Below, piece after piece: positions 50,074 through 58,306 of a DNA stretch of 64,000 nt (the first letter of the stretch is position 1; the number at the start of each line of letters is the position of its first letter). The DNA is from Lentilactobacillus curieae. GTDB taxonomy: Bacteria; Bacillota; Bacilli; Lactobacillales; Lactobacillaceae. The notes beneath the pieces are model-generated. The model searched no databases. It saw only the letters and a list, made by a program, of their open reading frames with translations, and was not told the DNA's origin. Both the position numbers and the translations under genes were made by a program. The stretch lies in the NCBI RefSeq assembly GCF_000785105.2, contig NZ_CP018906.1:620001-684000 (forward strand), in the 5' to 3' direction.

Positions 50074-51468
50074 ATGCAAAAAACACAGATTACAGAAAAC
50101 GAGGATGGTACCCGCCGTTCACTTAGCAACAGAAACGTCCAGATGATTGCCATTGGGGGAACAATTGGAACTGGATTGTTTCTTGGATCAGGTACTACCA
50201 TTAGCAAAACCGGACCATCAATTTTGTTAGTATATTTAGTCTTAGGAATCTTTTTCTTCTTAATGATGAGGGCAATTGGGGAAATGCTGTACTCAGACCC
50301 ATCGCAACATACTTTCGTGGCCTTCATCACGAAGTACCTTGGCCCAACAGTCGGTCACTTTACCGGTTGGACATATTGGTTAGGAATGTCCTTTTGTGCC
50401 ATGGCTGAAATCACTGCCATCTCTACATATGTTCAATTTTGGTTTCCAAACATCCCAGCGTGGATCATTCAACTAACATTCTTAGGTGTCTTAGCTGGCG
50501 TCAATCTAATTGCCGCCAAAATCTTTGGTGAAGCTGAGTTTTGGTTTGCGCTGATAAAAATCTTTGCAATTTTAGCATTGATCGTCACAGGTATCTTTAT
50601 GATTACCTCTCACTCGGTCACTCCTGTTGGCCATGCTTCAATGCAAAACATCTTCCATAACTTTTCAATGTTCCCACACGGAACTTTAAGCTTTGTTTCA
50701 GCATTTCCCATGGTGTTCTTTGCCTTTCAAGGAATTGAATTTGTTAGCATTACTATCGGTGAAGCCACTACTCCTCACAAAATCATTAAAAAAGCTGTTA
50801 ACGAAACCCTACTCAAAATTCTTGTATTCTACTTTGGTGCTCTAATCGTAATTATGGGAATTATTCCATGGACCCATCTTAATGCTGATAGCTCCCCATT
50901 CGTTCAAGTATTTAAACTAGCTGGATTCCCAGCAGCCGCTGCTTTGATTAATTTCGTTGTCTTAACTTCAGCATCATCATCACTCAACAGTTTCATCTTT
51001 TCTGCTGGTCGTCACTTGTACCAAATCGCTGACGAGCTTCAAGAGGATAGCTGGATGCACCAACACGTTGCTAAGATTTCAAAGAACGGTGTTCCTGCAG
51101 CTGCTATCACCCTCTCGGCAATCTTCTTGCTAGTTACGCCACTCATGAGTTTGACCAGCGCCACATCATCTGTATTTACAATCGTTTCCGGTTCTTCAAA
51201 CGATATGTACATCATCGTGTATGCACTAGCTATGATTGCCCACAGAAAGTATCGTGAATCTAACGACTTTCTAGAAGATGGTTTCAAGATGCCCTGGTAC
51301 AATTTCACCAGCCCACTAACTATCGGATTCTTCGCCATTATCTTCATTACCTTGTTCTTCATCCCTCAAGATATCATCGGTGCTGTTGGTGCCATTATCT
51401 GGACCGTTGTTTTCGGTGGAATCACTTACCTTCACCAACGCAGCTTGGTTTCAGTCGACATCAACTAA
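50074..51468 (+). CDS. APC-family amino-acid permease
   Basis: The protein is 464 residues when started at the ATG at 50074, behind GGGAGG; the ATG 24 bases earlier lacks a site. The AAT-family pattern is evident: LSNRNVQMIAIGGTIGTGLFLGSG in helix 1, GEMLYSDPSQHTFVAF, GHFTGWTYWLGMSFCAMAEITA and GIEFVSITIGEATTPHK. These match lysine, histidine, GABA or D-serine/D-alanine/glycine permeases. Uptake of a cationic or neutral amino acid with protons is expected; the substrate cannot be fixed. No transcriptional partner is close; the ApbE gene follows after 78 bases. Confidence 0.9.
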   Translation: MQKTQITENEDGTRRSLSNRNVQMIAIGGTIGTGLFLGSGTTISKTGPSILLVYLVLGIFFFLMMRAIGEMLYSDPSQHTFVAFITKYLGPTVGHFTGWTYWLGMSFCAMAEITAISTYVQFWFPNIPAWIIQLTFLGVLAGVNLIAAKIFGEAEFWFALIKIFAILALIVTGIFMITSHSVTPVGHASMQNIFHNFSMFPHGTLSFVSAFPMVFFAFQGIEFVSITIGEATTPHKIIKKAVNETLLKILVFYFGALIVIMGIIPWTHLNADSSPFVQVFKLAGFPAAAALINFVVLTSASSSLNSFIFSAGRHLYQIADELQEDSWMHQHVAKISKNGVPAAAITLSAIFLLVTPLMSLTSATSSVFTIVSGSSNDMYIIVYALAMIAHRKYRESNDFLEDGFKMPWYNFTSPLTIGFFAIIFITLFFIPQDIIGAVGAIIWTVVFGGITYLHQRSLVSVDIN

Positions 51469-51546
51469 AGGGTTTCCACCATTTAGACTCCACTGATTAT
51501 TTTCCTTGTTATAATTAACTAAGAAGATAATCAGGAGGTAGAGACC

Positions 51547-52494
51547 ATCATTCAAAAAACATATTCAGGATTAGGTACCAAGATTGACCTATCAATCAGT
51601 GACCAAGCAAATCCTGAAATTCTCCCACAAACCAACGAATTAATTCAAAAATATGAGGACTCACTTACCGTTAACCGCGATCAGTCCGAAATCATGGATA
51701 TTAATCATAATGCCGGCGTAAAACCTGTCAAAATCTCAGTCCCAGCTTATTCAATCGTGAAGCAAGCAGTTGAGGTAAGTCAGTGGCACGCCGGTTTTAA
51801 TGTGGCCATTGGCCCGCTTGTTAAGCTCTGGAAAATTGGATTTGGTGGTGCCAACGTTCCACCGAAAGAAAAGATTGCGACTGCTTTACAGGATATCAAT
51901 TCCGATAATATCGTGTTGGATGATGCTAACCAAACAGTATTCTTAACTCAACCTGGCATGGAACTAGACCTCGGTGGAATTGCCAAGGGGTACATTGCTG
52001 ACAAGATTAAGGAATTTTGGCAGTCAAAACATGTTTCCAACGGTATCATCAACCTTGGTGGTAACATACTGTTAGTGGGCAATAGTGATCATGAAAACGG
52101 GCTATGGAACATCGGAATTCAGTCACCAGAATTAAAACGGGGACAAGATTTAGCCGTCGTAACAATTCCAGAATCATCAATTGTAACCTCCGGAGTTTAC
52201 GAGCGGTATCTAAAAACAGATGGTCATATGTACCACCACATCATCGACCCTCATACTGGATATCCATTTGAAACCGACATCGCAGGGATCACAGCCATAA
52301 CTCCCACCTCAACAGAGGCTGAAATCTGGACTAGTTTAGGATTCTTTAACGGAATCGACAAAGCTACCCAAATGGCTGCTGAACGCGGATATCAAGTTAG
52401 TTTCATTGCTGTATACCAGGATGAAACGATTAGAATATCAGACAACTTGAAAGATCGCTTTACTCTAACTGATTCCACCTACCAACTTATTTAA
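51547..52494 (+). CDS. apbE: FAD:protein FMN transferase ApbE, apparent non-AUG start
   Basis: The ApbE domain begins well upstream of the first ATG (51694). From 51547 the frame reads IIQKTYSGLGTKIDL, then TNELIQKYEDSLTVNRDQSE, which are the conserved N-terminal strand and helix of ApbE. GGAGG at 51534-51538 lies eight bases before ATC at 51547. No ATG, GTG or TTG lies between a stop at 51520 and the domain, so ATC (or ATT at 51550) appears to be the start. Later motifs are LGGIAKGYIADKI and the FAD- and metal-binding TSGVYERYL, MYHHIIDPHTGYP. ApbE moves FMN onto Thr residues of flavoproteins. No signal peptide. A PAS protein follows after 15 bases. Confidence 0.82.
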   Translation: MIQKTYSGLGTKIDLSISDQANPEILPQTNELIQKYEDSLTVNRDQSEIMDINHNAGVKPVKISVPAYSIVKQAVEVSQWHAGFNVAIGPLVKLWKIGFGGANVPPKEKIATALQDINSDNIVLDDANQTVFLTQPGMELDLGGIAKGYIADKIKEFWQSKHVSNGIINLGGNILLVGNSDHENGLWNIGIQSPELKRGQDLAVVTIPESSIVTSGVYERYLKTDGHMYHHIIDPHTGYPFETDIAGITAITPTSTEAEIWTSLGFFNGIDKATQMAAERGYQVSFIAVYQDETIRISDNLKDRFTLTDSTYQLI

Positions 52495-52509
52495 ACAAGG
52501 AGAATTGCC

Positions 52510-53115
52510 ATGACAGAAGTTAGTCCTTATATCAAAGACACAATTATTCAATTCAAAACTGGCCAGCTATCACTGAGACAAATTGAAGCTATTTTTAGCG
52601 TTTTGCCATTTGAAGTCGACTTTATCGATGATAATGACCGCTTCATCTTCTTTTCAAACCAAGCAACCAGGATTCATTCCAGAACTTTAGATCAGCTCAA
52701 CTCTGATTTAGCAGTATTGCATCCGGATGCTGTTAAACCGATGGTTGCCAAAATGATTACTGATCTTCGCTCCGGAACAAAAGATAAATTCGAAATTGTG
52801 TCAGGCGAACACCACACCTATAATGGTTACTTCGCTGTTCGAGATAACGACAACAACTACATGGGAACGTTAGTATTCACTGGTCAACTCGATTACTTTA
52901 CCAATTTAATCGAGAATGGACCAAGCTTTGATCAAGTTGCTAAGCCAGATACATCGACCGGGGCATCTGCATCTTACGACCCCACCAAATTTGAGGCACC
53001 AAAATACGACAAAGCTCCTCACCCTCATAAGCCAGTTGAAAAGCACCCAACATCATCAAGAACGGTGCACAAAGACGCTAGCACTGGACCGTCGGATACC
53101 CACTGGTTGTCATAA
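52510..53115 (+). CDS. PAS-domain protein (DUF438-like) with disordered tail
   Basis: This 201-residue protein begins with a short helical segment (DTIIQFKTGQLSLRQIEAIF) and a PAS-like domain at about residues 25-140 (LPFEVDFIDDNDRFIFFSNQ, GYFAVRDNDNNYMGTLVF). The C-terminal 60 residues are Pro, Lys, His and Ser rich and probably disordered. PAS_10/DUF438-type modules sense small ligands or cofactors. It follows apbE by 15 bases, so the pair is co-transcribed and may act in one flavin- or redox-linked process. No catalytic output domain is present. Confidence 0.75.
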   Translation: MTEVSPYIKDTIIQFKTGQLSLRQIEAIFSVLPFEVDFIDDNDRFIFFSNQATRIHSRTLDQLNSDLAVLHPDAVKPMVAKMITDLRSGTKDKFEIVSGEHHTYNGYFAVRDNDNNYMGTLVFTGQLDYFTNLIENGPSFDQVAKPDTSTGASASYDPTKFEAPKYDKAPHPHKPVEKHPTSSRTVHKDASTGPSDTHWLS

Positions 53116-53129
53116 TTAAATACGGAATT

Positions 53130-53166
53130 AATAGTGAGATTTTTTTGAAATTCTCGCTATTTTTTT
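53130..53166 (+). terminator. Intrinsic terminator after the PAS gene
   Basis: AATAGTGAGA pairs with TCTCGCTATT and is followed by seven T residues. Confidence 0.85.
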
Positions 53167-53216
53167 GTCCTTAACGGCAAAAATATGCTAAAACTAAAGT
53201 AGGAGGTGAGATAAGA

Positions 53217-53435
53217 ATGGTAAAAGTTCAAGTTAATCCTCATAAGGATCAACAAACTGTTAAGTTATCCGATGGTAGTGAAGGCTTTGCTCGGAAAGTA
53301 AATGATGAATTTGATTTTGAATTTTCAAATCACCTGCATCCCGCTTTTTGGACGCCATCAACGTTGAATAATCATGAAGTATTTAACGTTCATTCCATCG
53401 ATGGTACCCAACAATTTGAAATTGTATTTAGTTGA
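53217..53435 (+). CDS. Small hypothetical protein
   Basis: This 72-residue soluble acidic protein of unknown function has a strand-rich sequence (VKVQVNPHKDQQTVKLSDG, EVFNVHSIDGTQQFEIVF) without membrane or signal segments. AGGAGGTGA lies upstream of the ATG and a terminator follows about 60 bases after the stop, so it looks like a real monocistronic gene. No family is recognised. The composition would fit a small beta-barrel or SH3-like fold, but this is guesswork. Confidence 0.6.
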   Translation: MVKVQVNPHKDQQTVKLSDGSEGFARKVNDEFDFEFSNHLHPAFWTPSTLNNHEVFNVHSIDGTQQFEIVFS

Positions 53436-53494
53436 TGATTTTATATATGTTATTTACGAAGGTAAAGAACACATATAAGCTTAGCAACAGCATA

Positions 53495-53527
53495 AAGGCT
53501 CTGTGCATTGGCACAGAGCCTTATTTG
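53495..53527 (+). terminator. Intrinsic terminator
   Basis: AAGGCTCTGTGC and GCACAGAGCCTT enclose a 4-base loop, followed by ATTT. It separates the small hypothetical gene from the EamA leader. Confidence 0.85.
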
Positions 53528-53585
53528 ATTTGAGTCTTGAATACTGATACCATTAGTTGAAATATTTAAGAGAGGTAGTGAAAGC

Positions 53586-53633
53586 ATGATTTATTCACCA
53601 TTAAACGAATGTGACGTTCCTGCTATCCGTTAA
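53586..53633 (+). CDS. Leader peptide of the EamA transporter gene
   Basis: A 15-codon open frame encodes MIYSPLNECDVPAIR followed by TAA. AGAGG at 53571-53575 lies ten bases before the ATG, so the frame should be translated. Its last codons (GCT ATC CGT) lie inside the first arm of a hairpin that controls access to the ribosome binding site of the downstream gene. The layout matches leader peptides of erm and cat genes, where a ribosome stalled on the leader exposes the downstream start. The inducing condition cannot be read from the peptide. Confidence 0.75.
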   Translation: MIYSPLNECDVPAIR

Positions 53634-53680
53634 TCAGCGGATAGTTTCCGCTGAATTCAAATTAAGAATAAAAGCGGAGG
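53623..53680 (+). promoter_or_regulatory. Translational attenuator of the EamA gene (three exclusive hairpins)
   Basis: Hairpin A pairs CTATCCG (53623-53629) with CGGATAG (53638-53644). Hairpin B pairs TCAGCGGA (53634-53641) with TCCGCTGA (53647-53654). Hairpin C pairs TTTCCGCT (53645-53652) with AGCGGAGG (53673-53680), covering the GGAGG ribosome binding site of the transporter. A and C can form together and give an off state; B excludes both and frees the site. No T run follows, so control is at translation. A stalled ribosome on the leader codons would break A and favour B. Confidence 0.75.
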
Positions 53681-53688
53681 AATAAAAA

Positions 53689-54567
53689 ATGAATAACAAT
53701 AAGTTACTTGGAGCAGTTTTTCTTAGCCTAGCAGCTAGTATTTGGGGCGGCATGTTTGTGGTCGTTAAATTAGTGGTTTCAACAGTTCCGCCAGTTGAGT
53801 TGGTTTGGTTGAGGTACATTATTGCAATCATAGTCCTACTAATAATTAGCCGGATTCAAAGAGATCAATGGAAAGTTAATAAGCGTGACTTAATTCTAAT
53901 TTTCATAATTGGCTTAGTTGGCAATGCAATTTCAATTGTTGCTCAAGAGACTGGCACTTGGCTATCTAGTGCTCAGACAGGGGCCGTAATTACATCAGCG
54001 ACCCCAACTTTTATGCTATTTTTTGGTTTCATAATTTTGAAGGAAAGACTAGACTCAGTTAAAGTCACTTCAATAATTATGGCAACAATTGGTGTAATCA
54101 TGATAGTTGGCGTAAATCTAACTGGGACACATATCTTGCTAGGAACTTTTTCACTCATCATTGCCGCAATTACGTGGGCACTGATGTCTGTGTTGATAAA
54201 GTTGCTTTCCAGCAACTATAACTCTATTCAAGTAACAATTTTATCGACAGGTGTAGCAATTGCTTTGCTAACTCCCTACATCATCAGCCACCACCAAGTA
54301 ATGGCAACAATTCCGTTTGGGTCTCCAAGGGTTTTCTTATCATTACTATATCTCGGGGTAATTTCAACAGCATTAGCTTTTGTGATGTGGAATAAAGGGC
54401 TCCGATTAATGAACGCTGCAAGTTCCGGGCTGTTTTTCCTTTTTCAACCGATTGTCGGAACACTTTTAGGATATATATTTTTGAAAGAGCCATTATCAGT
54501 AGGTTTCTTGATTGGATTTATCCTAATAATTGCCAGCGTTTGGGTTTCTATAAGATTTGCAAAATAG
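53689..54567 (+). CDS. EamA/DMT-family transporter under leader-peptide control
   Basis: This 292-residue protein has ten helices in two EamA repeats. The first starts with ASIWGGMFVVVKLVVSTVPPVELVWLRY and the second near ITWALMSVLIKLLSSNYNS. ERLDSVKVTSIIMATIGVIMI and LKEPLSVGFLIGFILIIASVW are the usual repeat endings. DMT proteins export metabolites or drugs. GGAGG sits in a leader hairpin before the ATG, pointing to induction by a ribosome-stalling compound or amino-acid shortage, so a drug or toxic-metabolite exporter is plausible. A terminator follows. Confidence 0.88.
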   Translation: MNNNKLLGAVFLSLAASIWGGMFVVVKLVVSTVPPVELVWLRYIIAIIVLLIISRIQRDQWKVNKRDLILIFIIGLVGNAISIVAQETGTWLSSAQTGAVITSATPTFMLFFGFIILKERLDSVKVTSIIMATIGVIMIVGVNLTGTHILLGTFSLIIAAITWALMSVLIKLLSSNYNSIQVTILSTGVAIALLTPYIISHHQVMATIPFGSPRVFLSLLYLGVISTALAFVMWNKGLRLMNAASSGLFFLFQPIVGTLLGYIFLKEPLSVGFLIGFILIIASVWVSIRFAK

Positions 54568-54591
54568 CCATTAAAGATTTAAAACATTAAT

Positions 54592-54640
54592 AAAACCGTA
54601 GCATTGATTTTTCTAACTAAAATCATTGCTGCGGTTTTTT
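54592..54640. terminator. Bidirectional terminator
   Basis: AAAACCGTAGCATTGATTTT pairs with AAAATCATTGCTGCGGTTTT with two mismatches. It separates the convergent EamA and UvrA2 genes. Confidence 0.88.
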
Positions 54641-54659
54641 GTTAAAGTAATCCCGAAAA

Positions 54660-57170
54660 TCAAACGTATTTATTAAACTGTTCCATCAAATATTTCACCG
54701 TCAAACTATCCTCTGTCTTAATCAACTCGGATGGTTTTCCAGCCGCCACAATCTTGCCACCAAGACTGCCACCTTTAGGACCCATATCGATCATGTAGTC
54801 GGCATTTGCCATTAAATCAAGGTCATGGGTGATCATCAAAACTGTTGCCCCTTGTTTAATTAAGCCATCAAACACCGTTAGTAAAACGTGAACGTCGATT
54901 GGATGTAGTCCAACTGATGGTTCATCGAAGATAAACAACGTGTTCTTCTGCGAACGTTTCATGTGAGATGCGAGTTTTAACCTCTGTGCTTCCCCACCAG
55001 AGAGACTTGGGGTACTTTCACCAAGGTGCAGATAATCAAGCCCCATTCCCTTCAAAGTGTTTAAAGTTTGAACAATTGCATCCTCATCGCCTAGTTTTTC
55101 CAGCGCTTCGTTAACATCCAAATCAAGGACATCAGCAATCGACATGTCGTGCCACTTAACCTGTAACACATCCTGGTTAAAACGCTTGCCGTGACACGTT
55201 GGGCATTCCTCAACCATGTCGGGAAGGTACTGAATATCTAGTGAAATCTCCCCAGTACCGCCACAGGTTGGGCAGGCTCCTTGCTTATTATTGTAAGAAA
55301 AGTGGCTTGCGGTGTAATGGTTCTCTTTTGCCAAAGGCTGTGCTGCGTACAGTCTACGCAAATGATCCATTATGTTCGTGTAAGTTGCCACCGTTGAGCG
55401 AGCGTTCTTCCCAACGGGAGTAGCATCAACACTAACCACATTTTTAATGTGCTTAGGGTCAAACTTATTTACATAATTAGGTAACTGAACATGTTTTTTA
55501 TTGCTTGCAAACGCCTTTAGTAGACCATCAAGCACTAGCGTTGTCTTTCCAGCACCTGAAAACCCAGTCACCGCAGTCAATCGATTGATTGGGAAGTGAG
55601 CTTCAACGTTGTTTAAATTAAATCGTTGGCTGATTTGCAGGTCAACGCTACCATTTTTAAATGGTTCGGCGGCCACCTCACGAGTTTGTAACTGAGCCTT
55701 TCCCGTTAAGAACGGACCAATCAAGGATTTTGAATTCTGCTTAATGTCGGCTGGAGTGCCCTGCGTGATTACCTGACCACCTCTTTGACCAGATCCAGGT
55801 CCAATCTCGATTACCCAATCAGCAGCGTCAATTATTGATGTTTCGTGATCAACAACTACTAGCGAATTACCTTGCTCAACGAGTTGATGAAAGATATTGA
55901 TCATCCCCGCAACGTTATCCGGATGTAACCCAACTGATGGTTCATCTAAAACGTACAACACCCCTGTTGTCTGGGTTCTTAAAGTCCTTCCTAACTGGAT
56001 TCGTTGTAATTCTCCAGTTGATAACGTTGCTCCTGCCCGGTCCATAGTTAGGTAGTCTAGCCCCAAGTCGAGTAACGGCTGCAATTGATTTAGCAGTTCA
56101 CTTGCTAGGTTATCGGCAAGTTTTTGCATATTATCAGGAAGCCAAGCCTTCAGATCAGCCACGAACTTCGGTAATTCACCAAGTGGTAATTGACTGGCTT
56201 CATAAATATTTTTGCCATTGATAAGTTGAGAAAGGCGATTAGGATTAATTCGGCTTCCATGACAAACTGGGCAAGTAGTGAATTTATAAAACTTATTCAA
56301 CCGCTTTAGCGCAATCTCACTCTTAGTTGTCTTCATGCTATCTTGAATAGCGTTAAAGGCATTTTCGTAAAGCGCGTTATCCATATGAAAGACCCGCCCA
56401 TTTTTTGAGGGGATATTAATGGCAAACTTTTTTTGTTCCCCATGTAAAACCGTATCGACCTCTTCGTCGGTAAGCTCATTAAATGGGACATCAATTCTGA
56501 CCCCGGCTGCTTGAGCAACAATGGGCATGAAGTTTCTACCAGGAATGTGCCAGGCATTAACCGCACCTTCCCTAATTGTTTTAGTTCTATCACCAATGAG
56601 CGTATCAGGATCAATTTGTTTGGTAACCCCTAATCCTTCACATTCAGGACAGGCGCCGTCGGAATTAAAGGCGAAGTCCTCGGCACTAAACGCGTAAAAC
56701 TGAACCCCACAGGTTGGACAAGTAATTCTGCCCATTTCTTCACCAGTTTTATCCATCGCTTCAGCAATTTCAATCGTTGGTGGTACCTGATGGCCATTAG
56801 GGCATTTTGGAGAACCTAACCGAGAATACATTAGCCGCAATACATTAAAGATTTCGGTCATGGTTCCAACGGTTGAACGAGCTCCAGGGACGGTAGGCCG
56901 CTGCCGCAGTGCAAGCGCTGATGGAATGTGTTTAACCGACTTAACGTCGCTTCTGCCTACCTGGCTAATTCTGCGTCTGGTATAAGTTGCGAGGGCGTCC
57001 AAGTATCTTCGAGCCCCTTCAGAGTAAAGGATTCCCATCGCTAAAGATGATTTTCCTGAACCAGATAAACCAGAGATAGCCACAAATTTATGTAGTGGGA
57101 TATTGATATTAATGTTTTTTAAATTATTGACGTTACCGCCAATCACTTCAATATGTTCAGTCTTATCCAT
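54660..57170 (-). CDS. UvrA2-type ABC ATPase (class II UvrA paralogue)
   Basis: The protein is 836 residues when started at the ATG at 57170, behind GGAGG; a longer reading of 61 more codons overlaps the 3' end of the LacI gene region and has no site. Two ABC modules are present, with Walker A loops GLSGSGKSS and GFSGAGKTT and signatures LSTGELQRIQLG and LSGGEAQRLKLA. Zinc-finger Cys pairs CPTCGGTG and CPTCHGKR are retained. The length is about 100 residues shorter than UvrA, as in UvrA2 proteins that lack the UvrB-binding region. Such proteins are linked to DNA-damage or drug tolerance, for example DrrC-like resistance. The role here is not determined. Confidence 0.9.
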   Translation of the reverse strand: MDKTEHIEVIGGNVNNLKNININIPLHKFVAISGLSGSGKSSLAMGILYSEGARRYLDALATYTRRRISQVGRSDVKSVKHIPSALALRQRPTVPGARSTVGTMTEIFNVLRLMYSRLGSPKCPNGHQVPPTIEIAEAMDKTGEEMGRITCPTCGVQFYAFSAEDFAFNSDGACPECEGLGVTKQIDPDTLIGDRTKTIREGAVNAWHIPGRNFMPIVAQAAGVRIDVPFNELTDEEVDTVLHGEQKKFAINIPSKNGRVFHMDNALYENAFNAIQDSMKTTKSEIALKRLNKFYKFTTCPVCHGSRINPNRLSQLINGKNIYEASQLPLGELPKFVADLKAWLPDNMQKLADNLASELLNQLQPLLDLGLDYLTMDRAGATLSTGELQRIQLGRTLRTQTTGVLYVLDEPSVGLHPDNVAGMINIFHQLVEQGNSLVVVDHETSIIDAADWVIEIGPGSGQRGGQVITQGTPADIKQNSKSLIGPFLTGKAQLQTREVAAEPFKNGSVDLQISQRFNLNNVEAHFPINRLTAVTGFSGAGKTTLVLDGLLKAFASNKKHVQLPNYVNKFDPKHIKNVVSVDATPVGKNARSTVATYTNIMDHLRRLYAAQPLAKENHYTASHFSYNNKQGACPTCGGTGEISLDIQYLPDMVEECPTCHGKRFNQDVLQVKWHDMSIADVLDLDVNEALEKLGDEDAIVQTLNTLKGMGLDYLHLGESTPSLSGGEAQRLKLASHMKRSQKNTLFIFDEPSVGLHPIDVHVLLTVFDGLIKQGATVLMITHDLDLMANADYMIDMGPKGGSLGGKIVAAGKPSELIKTEDSLTVKYLMEQFNKYV

Positions 57171-57223
57171 ACGTTCGCCCTCCTTGAGTCCATTATAGTA
57201 AACGCCTAACTTTTCGCCAAAAT

Positions 57224-57271
57224 AAAAGGGGTGAGACATCGTAATCAGAATAACCCAATTACCGTCCCACC
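57224..57271 (-). terminator. Intrinsic terminator after the LacI gene
   Basis: On the minus strand GGTGGGAC with an inner GTAAT pairs with ATTAC and GTCTCACC, followed by CCTTTTATTTT. Confidence 0.7.
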
Positions 57272-57273
57272 GC

Positions 57274-58212
57274 CTATTCGTAAAATTTAACTGGTAATGC
57301 TGGTCCTGGCTCAACCTTGCCAGGATTTTCTTCAATTGCAAATAGCGTATCAATCAGTCTGGTAGCAATTTCATCGATCGGCTGAATCACAGTTGGCAAT
57401 TCGGGCACCATTGAACGGACTAACTGACTACCATCATACCCCGTAATTAAAAAGTCGGTAAATGGTTTCTTGTCGGTTAGTCTCACCTGGTTAGCAATTT
57501 CAATTGCGACCATGTCATTACTAGCAACCACCCCATCAAAATCACCTGGAAAAACATCAGCAAGTTTAGTCTTATTCAAATCAACCGGAAGATAGTCAAT
57601 GTGGTTCTCAGTGAACACATCAACCGAACCTTGAAGTCGATTGAGGGTTGGTGAGCTAGATGTGTCTTCATCAACGATAACAGCAACGTTCTTTGCCTGG
57701 TTTTTGACCATGTAATCAGCTGCCATTCGTCCCCCAGCATAATTATCTGCAGAGACAATTGGAATATTATCAGATAAATAGCGGTCAAACGCTACGATTG
57801 GTGCAGAAATCCGTTGATATTCTTCAATTCCCAAATTATGGCTACTGGAAATAATTCCCTCAACTTGGTTAGCCATCAGCATACCCAGATATTCGTGCTC
57901 AATCTGCTCATTTTCAGCCGAAGAAGCAATAATCACCTTGTAGCCCTTCTTGAAGAGTTGGCGTTCAAGAGCATTAACTAACTCCGCAAAAAATGGATTA
58001 GTTAAATTCGGAAAAATCAACCCAACAAATTGAGATGACTTTCCCTGCATTGCTCGCGCCAAAGCATTTGGTTGATAATTCAACTCGCGCATTGCGTCAT
58101 GAACTTTTCCAATGGTTTTATCACTAAGCGATCCGTAATTGTTGATCACTCGCGACACAGTCGTGACTGACACCCCGGCTAGCTTAGCGACATCTTGTAA
58201 TTTTGCCACCAT
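57274..58212 (-). CDS. LacI family repressor, ScrR/RbsR-like
   Basis: This 312-residue regulator has the N-terminal HTH LQDVAKLAGVSVTTVSRVIN, the hinge NYQPNALARAMQG and an effector domain with GLIFPNLTNPFFAEL and FLITGYDGSQLVR. It follows the sucrose phosphorylase gene with a 94-base gap that contains its own promoter-like TATACT. Palindromes of the type TTGATAAACGTTTATCAA lie upstream of the transporter-phosphorylase operon and are the likely operators. It probably represses sucrose uptake and cleavage. Confidence 0.9.
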   Translation of the reverse strand: MVAKLQDVAKLAGVSVTTVSRVINNYGSLSDKTIGKVHDAMRELNYQPNALARAMQGKSSQFVGLIFPNLTNPFFAELVNALERQLFKKGYKVIIASSAENEQIEHEYLGMLMANQVEGIISSSHNLGIEEYQRISAPIVAFDRYLSDNIPIVSADNYAGGRMAADYMVKNQAKNVAVIVDEDTSSSPTLNRLQGSVDVFTENHIDYLPVDLNKTKLADVFPGDFDGVVASNDMVAIEIANQVRLTDKKPFTDFLITGYDGSQLVRSMVPELPTVIQPIDEIATRLIDTLFAIEENPGKVEPGPALPVKFYE

Positions 58213-58306
58213 ACTTTTCCCTCAACTTTTATTTATTATCTCTAGTATACAAAAAGAACTGAAAAGTAAAACCAATTCAGTGCTAATTTTTACAAAGAGC
58301 TATTTT

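Noticed and set aside
57171-57353. A 61-codon N-terminal extension of the UvrA2 gene
   Set aside because: The extension runs through the LacI terminator and 3' end, has no start signal, and lies outside the conserved UvrA start; GGAGG before the ATG at 57170 decides the start.
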